NCBI GenBank assembly: GCA_902478425.1
Contig: CABSKV010000025.1
Coordinates: 1 to 18,003 of the forward strand
DNA length: 18,003 nt
Direction: 5' to 3'
Origin: an uncultured Coriobacteriia bacterium
GTDB lineage: Bacteria > Actinomycetota > Coriobacteriia > Coriobacteriales > QAMH01
In this document: one piece after another, positions 9,824 to 16,812 of the stretch
Position numbering within the stretch: the stretch's first letter is position 1
How the letters are laid out: the number at the start of each line of letters is the position of its first letter
The notes under the pieces: model-generated
The model's input: the letters and a program-made list of their open reading frames with translations, nothing else
Told to the model about the DNA's origin: nothing
Databases searched by the model: none
Program-made: the position numbers and the translations under genes

Positions 9824-10735
9824 TTACTGTTGATCACCTTCGCTCTCTCCCGCGCCGAGATTATCTGCGGACATGTATGTATAGGACAGGTCTTCGATGC
9901 CTGGGTACATTAGCGGGCGTTCGTTGAGCTCTGGCCTTATAACGCGTTGGGCCCTTGCTGCCATTTCACAGACGTCTGTGTGTGTCATGCTGGTGTCATC
10001 AATTTCCCGCGCCTTCTTTTTTAAACTCTTTTTTATGTTCTGGAACTTGTCGGAATGCTCCTTGCAGGTCTTCTGTGGCTTGCCGCCACCAGGCTCGCGC
10101 TTTCGGTTGATAGCCTTCCCACAGACGGCGCAGATGCCGGGAAACTGATGTTTCTTAAGCTCGGCGAATGCCAGCCACAATCTGTCCGCCTCTGTACTTG
10201 GTTCGAACAGCGGCTTGCCATCGTAAATGCCGATGTAGATAGGGGTGACATGCGCGTTGATAATGAGCTGACCCGCCACGTTGCACGCCCATTTTTCGCT
10301 TTCTTCACTATCTTCACCTTCATAGAAAAAGGTGAAAGTCTGGTAGCCATCGTCTTCATATATCGCTCTCGAAGCTCCTACTATTTTGTCTACAGGGTTA
10401 AGCGGGTTGCGATAGTCCTTCGGGATTTTCAGATCACCCACCAGAGGTTGCTCATTGCATTGTCTTGCGTAGGGCAGCACCACTTTGTACGTGTAATAAT
10501 CACCGTAGCGCGTCTCTTCTAAATCAATGTCCCAGAATGCTTCTTTGCGGCGTCCGATGCTTATGAATGAATCTATGTCTTCAAAACAGCCGTTACCATT
10601 GCCATAGGCAATGAGACAAATCGTCCGATACAGGCACTCACTGAGAGCCGTGTCTCGAGAGTCTTCTCGTAAGCCTGGCGATTCGAGATTTGCGAACGAA
10701 ACGAGGTTCGCGCTCTTTATTGTGTCGTCGCCCAC
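9824..10735 (-). CDS. Zinc-motif protein of unknown function, beside the regulatory switch
   Basis: I do not recognise this 303-residue protein. It has a C-terminal C-x2-C-x18-C-x2-H motif (CAVCGKAINRK... TCKEH) followed by a lysine-rich stretch (KKSLKKKAREI), suggesting a zinc-dependent nucleic-acid-binding tail. The N-terminal two thirds are acidic and hydrophobic with no familiar domain or membrane segment. The frame can be extended to a GTG at 10783, but GTG 10735 has an excellent GGAGG ribosome site five bases upstream. The shorter form also leaves the operator repeats at 10754-10822 outside the gene. It is divergent from the XRE gene, the position where satellites of the PICI type keep their master repressor, but no helix-turn-helix is evident. 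One Leu codon is TTA (10022-10024). Confidence 0.75.
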   Translation of the reverse strand: MGDDTIKSANLVSFANLESPGLREDSRDTALSECLYRTICLIAYGNGNGCFEDIDSFISIGRRKEAFWDIDLEETRYGDYYTYKVVLPYARQCNEQPLVGDLKIPKDYRNPLNPVDKIVGASRAIYEDDGYQTFTFFYEGEDSEESEKWACNVAGQLIINAHVTPIYIGIYDGKPLFEPSTEADRLWLAFAELKKHQFPGICAVCGKAINRKREPGGGKPQKTCKEHSDKFQNIKKSLKKKAREIDDTSMTHTDVCEMAARAQRVIRPELNERPLMYPGIEDLSYTYMSADNLGAGESEGDQQ

Positions 10736-10753
10736 TTCTTCCTCCAAAAACAG

Positions 10754-10822
10754 GATACCTATTGGTAAATGGTAAGTTACCACGAAAAACAGAATACTTC
10801 AAGGTATTATGTTTCGAGTATT
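10754..10822. promoter_or_regulatory. Divergent control region with operator-like inverted repeats
   Basis: Between the two divergent genes lie GATACC(10754-10759)-TATT-GGTA(10764-10767) and the near-perfect palindrome GGTAA-G-TTACC (10771-10781). AATAC(10793-10797)-TTCAAG-GTATT(10804-10808) follows, with another AGTATT at 10817-10822. The half-sites share a GGTA(A/T)-like core. This is typical of operators for a Cro/CI-type repressor controlling both directions. TATTAT at 10805-10810 may be a -10 box for the rightward genes, but I see no convincing -35. Confidence 0.5.
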
Positions 10823-10855
10823 TTGGCTCTGCATTTTGCTTGAAAGGAGCATGAG

Positions 10856-11092
10856 ATGAAGCTGAGATTTCAAGAAGAGCGCGAGCGACTCGGACTGTCA
10901 AAGTCAGAGGTCGCGCGCCGGACTGGGTCGATGCACCCGTCCAGCATCTATCAGATCGAGAAGGGGTATCGCAAGCCTGGCTACAAGCAGCGCGATCTTC
11001 TCACGAAAGTCATGATTGCCGCTGGCTGGGATGGTGAAGGGGATTTGTTCGAGGAGATTGAGGGAGCTGAAGACGATGCAGGCAACATGTAA
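10856..11092 (+). CDS. XRE/Cro-CI family transcriptional regulator
   Basis: This 78-residue protein consists almost entirely of a helix-turn-helix domain: FQEERERLGLSKSEVARRTG, then SSIYQIEKGYRKPG, the recognition helix and following turn of the XRE family. An acidic tail (EGDLFEEIEGAEDD) follows. It most likely binds the inverted repeats just upstream and controls the switch to excision and replication. ATG 10856 has AAAGGAG six bases upstream. An overlapping ATG at 10851 hits a stop at once. Its 3' end overlaps the next gene by 17 bases, indicating coupled translation. Confidence 0.87.
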   Translation: MKLRFQEERERLGLSKSEVARRTGSMHPSSIYQIEKGYRKPGYKQRDLLTKVMIAAGWDGEGDLFEEIEGAEDDAGNM

Positions 11093-11378
11093 AGAAGCGC
11101 GGCCCTCCCGCCAAGAAGCAGCCGCGCTCATGTCCATACAGGACGAGAACATTATACCAGCCACGACTTACGAAGACGAAGTATCGAAGATGCTGGATGG
11201 GGCTTTTCCGCCCGTCGGAACCAGCGACGATGCAGCGGCGTTAATCGGCGTGAAGCCTGCTGCCATGCGCGAATTCTGCCGTCAGGGAAAGATTCACGCT
11301 TTCAAGGCCGGAGCGGTATGGCGAATCCCTCGCCCGGCCCTGTTGAGGTTCATGCTTGGGGGTGCTCACGGTGAATAG
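11076..11378 (+). CDS. Excisionase/AlpA-like small HTH protein
   Basis: The C-terminal half (residues about 49-93: TSDDAAALIGVKPAAMREFC then GKIHAFKAGAVWRIPRPALL) is a MerR/excisionase-type winged helix: helix-turn-helix, then a short wing with a W-x-I-x-R strand. Such proteins direct integrase toward excision or activate satellite genes. The 100-residue form starts at ATG 11076, behind AGGGAG nine bases upstream and inside the end of the XRE gene. An upstream ATG at 11016 would overlap that gene more and looks unlikely. ATG 11130 is a shorter option. Leu56 is encoded by TTA (11241-11243). The end overlaps the start of the primase gene. Confidence 0.75.
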   Translation: MQATCKEARPSRQEAAALMSIQDENIIPATTYEDEVSKMLDGAFPPVGTSDDAAALIGVKPAAMREFCRQGKIHAFKAGAVWRIPRPALLRFMLGGAHGE

Positions 11379-13338
11379 GCAGGCAAACTCTGTTTGGGGC
11401 GTGAACGAATACGCGAGGCAGAAGGGTCTGGATCCAGACATGCTTCGTCGTGATTTCAGGTTGGAGGACGGAGACTGGTACGGCACCCCTTGCGTCCGAA
11501 TGCCCTGGTTGAACTCTGACGGCTCTGTGTTTCGTTGGCGGATCAGACTTGCTTCAGACAACGATGGGAACAAGCAAGAACGCTGGGGTGAGATTGGAGA
11601 GGGCTATGAGGGAGAGCCCGGTCTTGTTACGGGTGGCTATTCAAATGCTCTGATTCCCCTCTACGGGGCGCATCTCATCGACTGGGGTAAGGCGAATTCC
11701 GTCATTCTCGTCGAGGGCGAATCTGATGTCCAAGCGCTCCATGAGCTTGGAATCGAGGCGGTGGGCATCCCCGGGGCCTCGACGCTCTCGGAGACGCAAG
11801 CCACGTTTCTTAAGGCCATTGCCGACGTGGATGTATATGTCCATGACGAAAAGGATGGCGGAGCGACGGTTTTGCTCGAAAAGGTGCGTGATCTGCTTCC
11901 CGATGCGAAGGTGTTCTCGGTTGCCGACGATGCGAGAGGCGTCAAGGATCCATGCGATCTCATGGCGTTTGGGCACGAGGAGGCTCGCGAGGCCCTTGGG
12001 CGAGCCATTGCTCAGGTTCAGCCGATCGCAGAATATGGCACGCCACCGCGCGAAGATGCGGCCCTAGCCTCGCAACACGTCGGGCAGGCCGTGGTGCCTG
12101 CGCTGGTATTGCAGAATGGAAACCGCCCTAAGAACTCGTACAAGAATCTCAGGGAGGTTCTTGAGAAGGACTCTCGTTTGCGGGGGCGCTTTCGCCACGA
12201 TGAGTTCAGCGGAAGGATTATGATCTTCGATGGGAATGAAGCTCTAAGACCATATAGTATCGACAACGATGGCCCGCGCCTCTACATGTACCTTGATGAG
12301 GAGTACGGATTCGCCAACCTTAAATCGGAGCTGGTCAACAACGCCCTCAAGGTCATCGCCCAGGAGCACTCATACAACCGGGTCACCGATTGGTACGAGA
12401 GCCTTCCGGAATGGGACGGGAAAGACCGCATCTCGACGCTCTTCCATGACCTGCTTGGGGCCGATGACAACGAGCTCAACAATGCGCTCTCCCACTTATT
12501 TATGAGGGCCATTGTTGCTCGCACGCATCGTCCTGGAACCAAGTACGATTATTGCATCGTCTTCAAGTCGCAGCAGGGTATCGGCAAGCAGAAGTTCGGC
12601 CACATGATCGCCCCGCTAGATTCGTATTTCTCGATTACGTCAATCGGCAACAAGGATGATTACATGCTCCTGCAGACCGGTGTGGTCGGCGAGTTCGAGG
12701 AATTGGCAGCCATGAGCGCAAGGCGCGCCAGCCGCGAGGCGGTCAAGAGCTTCATCACAAGAGACAATGACAAGTACCGAGCACCGTATGGGCGCGGCGT
12801 GGAGGATCATCCAAGGCATTGCGTGTTCTATGGCTCAACCAACGAGAGCGCATTTCTCAGCGACATCACGGGCGAGCGCCGGTTTCCGGTAGTCGAATGC
12901 GGCTTGCATCTCCCGACGAGGGCACAGCAGTGGATTCCCGGTGACGAGTCCTGGGAACTCGACAAAGCGCAGCTCCACGCCCAGGCACACAAGGAGTGGG
13001 CCGAAGATATGGACGCTCCACTCGTCCTGCCTCCCAAGCTCGAAGAGCAAATGCGACTGGCGCAAGGCAAGTTCACGATTCCCGATGACCGGATAGGCCC
13101 CATCGAGGACTATCTAGAAAAGGGGGCCGTCCTTAACCATGGCGAGGTCTTCGCATGCGTACCGATGATCTGCAATGAAGCTCTGCACATGGAACCGAGA
13201 GAATACAGCGGCAAGCGCTCGGTTTCCAACGAGATAGTCAACATTCTCACCAACCAGCTTGGCTGCGAGCCCTGTGGTACCAGGAGCTTCGAGGGCTACG
13301 GCAAGCAAAAGGGCTTCCTCTACCACGCTCCCAGGTAG
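11371..13338 (+). CDS. TOPRIM-VirE primase/helicase-like replication protein
   Basis: This 655-residue protein probably starts replication of the excised element. An N-terminal TOPRIM-like domain shows SVILVEGESDVQALHELG (E115) and a later acidic patch VHDEKDGG. The C-terminal part matches the virulence-associated protein E (VirE) P-loop family: LPEWDGKDRI near 345, VVGEFEELAAM (Walker B region, about 438-448), ITRDNDKYRAPYGRGVEDHP, VFYGSTNE and the TGERRFPVV arginine-finger segment. The P-loop reads SQQGIGKQ instead of a canonical G-x4-G-K-S/T. I prefer GTG 11371, with GGGGG eight bases upstream and overlap with the upstream gene; TTG 11356 is an alternative. Leu at 12496-12498 is TTA. Confidence 0.87.
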   Translation: MNRQANSVWGVNEYARQKGLDPDMLRRDFRLEDGDWYGTPCVRMPWLNSDGSVFRWRIRLASDNDGNKQERWGEIGEGYEGEPGLVTGGYSNALIPLYGAHLIDWGKANSVILVEGESDVQALHELGIEAVGIPGASTLSETQATFLKAIADVDVYVHDEKDGGATVLLEKVRDLLPDAKVFSVADDARGVKDPCDLMAFGHEEAREALGRAIAQVQPIAEYGTPPREDAALASQHVGQAVVPALVLQNGNRPKNSYKNLREVLEKDSRLRGRFRHDEFSGRIMIFDGNEALRPYSIDNDGPRLYMYLDEEYGFANLKSELVNNALKVIAQEHSYNRVTDWYESLPEWDGKDRISTLFHDLLGADDNELNNALSHLFMRAIVARTHRPGTKYDYCIVFKSQQGIGKQKFGHMIAPLDSYFSITSIGNKDDYMLLQTGVVGEFEELAAMSARRASREAVKSFITRDNDKYRAPYGRGVEDHPRHCVFYGSTNESAFLSDITGERRFPVVECGLHLPTRAQQWIPGDESWELDKAQLHAQAHKEWAEDMDAPLVLPPKLEEQMRLAQGKFTIPDDRIGPIEDYLEKGAVLNHGEVFACVPMICNEALHMEPREYSGKRSVSNEIVNILTNQLGCEPCGTRSFEGYGKQKGFLYHAPR

Positions 13339-13341
13339 GAC

Positions 13342-13437
13342 ATGGCTCTCTCGCGCATGGGGCTGGTGGTTTGGTTCCTGGCTAGTTGTGGCATTGAGGT
13401 TGTGATGACCTTGGAGCATGACATCTTCGGCAACTAG
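13342..13437 (+). CDS. Possible 31-residue hydrophobic peptide downstream of the primase
   Basis: An ATG three bases after the primase stop, with TAGGAC just upstream, opens a 31-codon frame. It begins MALSRMGLVVWFLASCGIEV and ends in DIFGN. The middle is hydrophobic enough for a short membrane helix. I do not recognise it, and such a short frame may be chance. Its tight linkage to the primase is the only support. Confidence 0.25.
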   Translation: MALSRMGLVVWFLASCGIEVVMTLEHDIFGN

Positions 13438-13550
13438 CAACTAACTATTTGCAGGAAAGGAATAAACAAGGTGAGAGGGCAAAGAGTGGTTAATAAAGTT
13501 CAGGACAAGTTGATTGCTGGTTACGCATGACATGCCGCTTGAAATTTCTC

Positions 13551-13566
13551 ATCAAGGTTCCTTGAT
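13551..13566. repeat. Perfect inverted repeat in the convergent spacer
   Basis: ATCAAGG-TT-CCTTGAT is a perfect palindrome 213 bases after the primase gene. No U-tract follows on the + strand, so it is a poor terminator and could be a protein-binding site. The rest of 13438-13600 holds only a very short GTG frame at 13471 behind AGGAAAGG, which I do not call. Confidence 0.4.
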
Positions 13567-13603
13567 AACTGAACACTAGCGCAAAGGTTCTGGGGAATTG
13601 GCA

Positions 13604-13630
13604 AAAGAAAAAGGAGGGCCGAAGCCCTCC
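13604..13630 (-). terminator. Intrinsic terminator of the YraN-like gene
   Basis: Read on the - strand, GGAGGGC-TTCG-GCCCTCC forms a seven-base-pair stem closed by a stable UUCG tetraloop and followed by TTTTTCTTTT. This is a textbook intrinsic terminator 28 bases beyond the stop of the leftward gene. On the + strand it is preceded by an A-run and would not terminate well. Confidence 0.85.
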
Positions 13631-13658
13631 CCAACAGCTGGCGACATAGGATGGATGC

Positions 13659-14048
13659 TTACATGTAGGCGTTGAACGCTCCCCTGTGGCACCTGAGAAG
13701 CGCACTGTGCTCCGCGACTATGCCGATGCTGATGATGTCGAACCTGACGAGGCCCTCCGCATCTTCGTGCTCCGCGAGATAGCTTAGCGCGAACTCCTCG
13801 AACCTCCTCTGGTTGCGGCGAGAAGTGTCCTCTGCGGGCAGGTGGCCGTATCCGGCTACCACTTCGACGAAGGCGACCGTGCCGTCATCGTCGCAGATGA
13901 CGTCGATCGTCCCGGCGGCGCATTCCCAGTTGCTCTCCAGGATGTCGCAGCCTATGGACTCCAGGTAGCGGATGGCGGCATTCCTCGCCTTTCTCCTGGT
14001 GACCGGGTCGTCTGCCGTTCCCGCCGTCCTCGTGATCGTCTCTTCCAT
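13659..14048 (-). CDS. YraN/UPF0102-family protein with altered nuclease motif
   Basis: The 129 residues follow the YraN/UPF0102 pattern, a restriction-endonuclease-like fold: ARNAAIRYLESIGCDILESN (about 21-40), then GTID (46-49), VAFVEVVAGYGH (58-69) and a closing VRFDIISIGI (101-110). In typical members the motifs read GEID and VEVK; here the Glu is Thr47 and the Lys is Val64, while Asp49 and Glu62 remain, so nuclease activity is doubtful. ATG 14048 follows GGAG with seven bases between. Reading further upstream in the same frame gives no family-like sequence. The gene stands alone with its own terminator. It may have been captured from a host yraN and repurposed. Confidence 0.75.
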   Translation of the reverse strand: MEETITRTAGTADDPVTRRKARNAAIRYLESIGCDILESNWECAAGTIDVICDDDGTVAFVEVVAGYGHLPAEDTSRRNQRRFEEFALSYLAEHEDAEGLVRFDIISIGIVAEHSALLRCHRGAFNAYM

Positions 14049-14109
14049 CGTGCTTCTCCTTTCGGTAGGTGACTGGGCGGAGGACGCGGACCCTGGGCAA
14101 CGATCGGGA

Positions 14110-14295
14110 ATGCCGTGGCCCGTGCCCTCCTTTGAAACCCAGACACAAGAGGCGCTGGTGCAGACGGAGGCGGGCTGGCGATGGGTCATGCGGTGGCAAC
14201 CGGGGATGGCCCCTCGAACCTTGACAACCGAATACGAGGCGTGGCGAGACCTGGACGCGAGCATGGGAACAGCGGGCAAGCCGGTGGGATGCTAG
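14110..14295 (+). CDS. Possible 61-residue protein of unknown function
   Basis: A frame from ATG 14110 gives a composition that looks like protein: MPWPVPSFETQTQEALVQTE, then GWRWVMRWQPG and TTEYEAWRDLDASMG. Codons mostly end in G or C, in keeping with the surroundings. It lies just upstream of, and divergent from, the YraN-like gene. The ribosome site is poor, and a GTG at 14050 in the same frame could start a longer form. No family is recognised. Confidence 0.33.
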   Translation: MPWPVPSFETQTQEALVQTEAGWRWVMRWQPGMAPRTLTTEYEAWRDLDASMGTAGKPVGC

Positions 14296-14793
14296 GGCAC
14301 CCACGTTCCCATCTGCGCGAAGCTCCCCCGACGCGAAGGCGAGAATCACGTTGCAAGGCATGGCATGACCCTCGGGGCAATCCCCTTCGGGTTTCCCCAT
14401 GACGTAGGGGGGGGGAGTATATATATCTTATCTAGAGTGATTAGGAGTATTGGAAGTACCCGCGAGGATCATCCCCCGGTTTTGCGGGGTCGATAACTTT
14501 CCAGGAGTACCCGGCCAGTAACCATGTAGTAAACCGGTAGTAGGTGGGATGTAAAAAGTGCATGCATGTGGGTCATTCCCCACATGATGCCGGACATCCA
14601 GAACTTTCATGCATGGCCTCATGCTATGCGACCATGCCGGGTGCACGTGCGGCATGCCCATTTCGTTCCTGCCGTGCCATCGGAGAGAGGGGGTATTCAC
14701 TCCGCAAAGCGAAGCCAGCCGCAGTTTTCCTATAGAGCGCGTGCTTGCATCTTACGCACTGATGTCTAGTTTTCCTTCTTAACGGAACCGCGA
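14296..14793. other. Origin-like intergenic region rich in inverted repeats
   Basis: These 500 bases hold no convincing gene. A run of nine G (14407-14415) is followed by an AT-rich stretch (14416-14434). GAGTA/GAAGTA motifs recur, including two AGTACCCG copies (14455-14462, 14506-14513). There is a hairpin CCCCG/CGGGG (14474-14489) and an eight-base-pair inverted repeat CATGTGGG/CCCACATG (14565-14586). The octamer CATGCATG occurs twice (14561-14568, 14608-14615), and CATGCCG/CGGCATG forms another inverted repeat (14633-14656). An AT-rich stretch beside repeated sites is how small replicons build an origin. A role as the primase's target is inference. Confidence 0.4.
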
Positions 14794-15639
14794 TTACCGA
14801 CGTTCGCCTTTGTAGTCGATTCGGGGATTCATGTAGTAGTCGAGCATCGGCGAGCTTGCCTCCAGATCAAGCTCGCCATCGCTTGTGTAGAATCTATATC
14901 CTACGTTGTCGCGCAACAGTAGCGTGTCGAATTCCGCATGGCTTTTCCATGCCTCCACAGCCTCGGCATAACTTTCGTCTGTCTTGTAGGCGCGAAACCC
15001 GAACCCCGGAGCCTCGATGATATCGAACCATATTCCGTCTGGCTCCGTTGCGTAGGTTGCGCTCGCGAAGCCGGAAGCTCCACTCGTCGCCGTTTCCAAG
15101 AGGAGTTTGGAACAGCGGGCGTCTAGCAGTTTCTCTCTCCTAGACAATGCGAAATCGTTGGCTTCTTGTGTAATTTCATCCATGCGTTCCTTTACGGCTC
15201 CGTCAGGCGTCAGCTTCTCCGTTCTTGACCTTTCGTCGGGATATCCAACTTGTAGCGCGAGCAGGTAGCCGTCCTTGTCATAGTCGCACGTGAGCACGGG
15301 ACAGTCGATTCTCGAGGCGAGCATGTCGGCGGTCAGCTGATCTTCTGCGACGTACGACATGTACAATATGTCTGCTGAGCTGGTGCCCTCTCCCCAATCT
15401 TGCACACGCTTTATCTCGACAAACTGGCCTTCATCGGAATAGGCGATGGAACCGTCCGGATAGCTGTCGAACAGCTCCTCCTGAAGCGCGACGAAGTCCT
15501 CGATAGCGGCTTTCCGCTGAGAAGCCGAATCACCAGCACAACCTGTGAGCACGAGCGCAAGGACAACCGACATCATTACGACGCCTACGACATGTGGCAG
15601 CGGGAACGCATCGACCTCGTTCTTCATCAGACGCCTCAT
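14794..15639 (-). CDS. Lipoprotein of unknown function
   Basis: The 281-residue product starts with a hydrophobic signal (VVGVVMMSVVLALVLTGC); its lipobox LTGC places the lipidated cysteine at residue 34. The mature part is soluble, acidic and aromatic-rich, with no family I recognise. It would sit on the outer face of the membrane. ATG 15639 overlaps the stop of the upstream DUF2510 gene as ATGA, so the pair is translationally coupled; ATG 15627 (MKNEVD) is an alternative start. It probably works with the DUF2510 membrane protein, perhaps in cell-surface modification or exclusion of phage, but that is speculation from position and topology. Confidence 0.8.
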   Translation of the reverse strand: MRRLMKNEVDAFPLPHVVGVVMMSVVLALVLTGCAGDSASQRKAAIEDFVALQEELFDSYPDGSIAYSDEGQFVEIKRVQDWGEGTSSADILYMSYVAEDQLTADMLASRIDCPVLTCDYDKDGYLLALQVGYPDERSRTEKLTPDGAVKERMDEITQEANDFALSRREKLLDARCSKLLLETATSGASGFASATYATEPDGIWFDIIEAPGFGFRAYKTDESYAEAVEAWKSHAEFDTLLLRDNVGYRFYTSDGELDLEASSPMLDYYMNPRIDYKGERR

Positions 15640-16736
15640 TTGTACGTCGCGCTCGACACGAGCGATTCGAAGTCTGCGTAGGAGGCCCTGTCTGGATTCG
15701 CGCCGAAGTCCATGTACTGGAACACGTGCATGATCCCACCGCCTAGGTGGAGAAACGCGGTCATCCTCGCTGGGACGTTCGTTCCCTGCACCGGATACGT
15801 GCCGCTCCCGGTCACCTTCCAGTACTCGCTTCCGCCCAGGCTCACTCTCTCCACCTTCTCGTCAGTGCAGCCGTCTAGGTAAGAGGACACTATTTCCCGG
15901 AAATCATCTGCCGTGGTCTCGTTCATCTCGGGCATGTCCTCTCCAGCTCCGTAGGCGATCCCCGCCATCTTGGAGCTATCCTTCGGTGAGGCTTTCCAGC
16001 GGATAAACTGCCGCTCCTGGATGAAATCCTTTTGCGTCCATCCCGTCGGGAGCGAGAAGCTCACATCGTACTCATCGTCCGTGAACCGCGAGGAGCCCGG
16101 AGATTGGGTGAGCGAGTCGCCCTTGTTCGTGTTCGAGGATTTCGAGCGATACGCTCCGGTGGCATGATCGTACGTGTAATTCTGGGCGATATGGGCACTT
16201 GGGGACAGGTAGTAGAACCAGCCGCAGTAGACGGCGACGAGGGAGAATGTGACGATGGCGACGATATACGACACGCCCCGCCTCGGATGTCCCGAGTCGT
16301 GGGCTTTCTTGAGGTTTCGATTCCAATACCATCCGAAGACGATACTCGAAACCGCATAGTTCAGAAAAGATATGGCCCTGCTTGACTTGATGATGGGCTT
16401 TTCCGTGAAATACGACCTGTAGAAAACAGTCGCGTAGACGATGACGATCACCGCCTGGATCACCGATGCGATGAAGAGGCCGAATGCTGCAAGGACTAAA
16501 CTCCATACAAGATAGTTGGTCAGCAGTCCCAAAAAGGAAAAGCCGGGCGCTGGCTTCCAGTCCTTTATCACGGGCAGGTTATCGGGAAGCGGCCCCCATT
16601 CGTCTCGCGTGCGGGATTGCATTGCCTCCGTCCACTGCTTTCCGTCCCACCAGCGCTCCTTCTCAGGATCGTCCGGATCGGGATACCAGCCCATGCGCTT
16701 TTTTGATTGGGAATCCTCGTGCTGCGCTTCGTCCAT
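15636..16736 (-). CDS. DUF2510-domain membrane protein with extracytoplasmic C-terminal domain
   Basis: This 366-residue protein begins with an actinobacterial DUF2510 motif (GWYPDPDDPEKERWWDGKQW, residues 16-35). A hydrophobic region at about 68-105, probably two helices, and a further helix at about 154-177 follow, with a possible extra one near 120-137. The last 150 residues are soluble and begin YDVSFSLPTGWTQKD, a pattern seen in PsbP/DcrB-like domains of actinobacterial surface proteins; this assignment is tentative. ATG 16736 has GGAGG nine bases upstream. The stop overlaps the lipoprotein start by four bases. One Leu codon is TTA (16497-16499). The function is unknown; together the two genes look like a membrane-surface accessory module of the element. 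Confidence 0.82.
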   Translation of the reverse strand: MDEAQHEDSQSKKRMGWYPDPDDPEKERWWDGKQWTEAMQSRTRDEWGPLPDNLPVIKDWKPAPGFSFLGLLTNYLVWSLVLAAFGLFIASVIQAVIVIVYATVFYRSYFTEKPIIKSSRAISFLNYAVSSIVFGWYWNRNLKKAHDSGHPRRGVSYIVAIVTFSLVAVYCGWFYYLSPSAHIAQNYTYDHATGAYRSKSSNTNKGDSLTQSPGSSRFTDDEYDVSFSLPTGWTQKDFIQERQFIRWKASPKDSSKMAGIAYGAGEDMPEMNETTADDFREIVSSYLDGCTDEKVERVSLGGSEYWKVTGSGTYPVQGTNVPARMTAFLHLGGGIMHVFQYMDFGANPDRASYADFESLVSSATYK

Positions 16737-16812
16737 GCTTGGCGACCTCCGTCTGATAGAGCTTCAGCGGATGCCAGTACGTGAACACGACGAAGGGCAC
16801 CCACCCTATGTC

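Noticed and set aside
14369..14393. Terminator-like hairpin with CGGGG/CCCC
   Set aside because: The stem is interrupted by an internal loop and followed by C residues, not U.
13885..14400. Leftward frame starting at 14400 as a gene
   Set aside because: It has no ribosome site and runs out of frame over the well-supported YraN-like gene.
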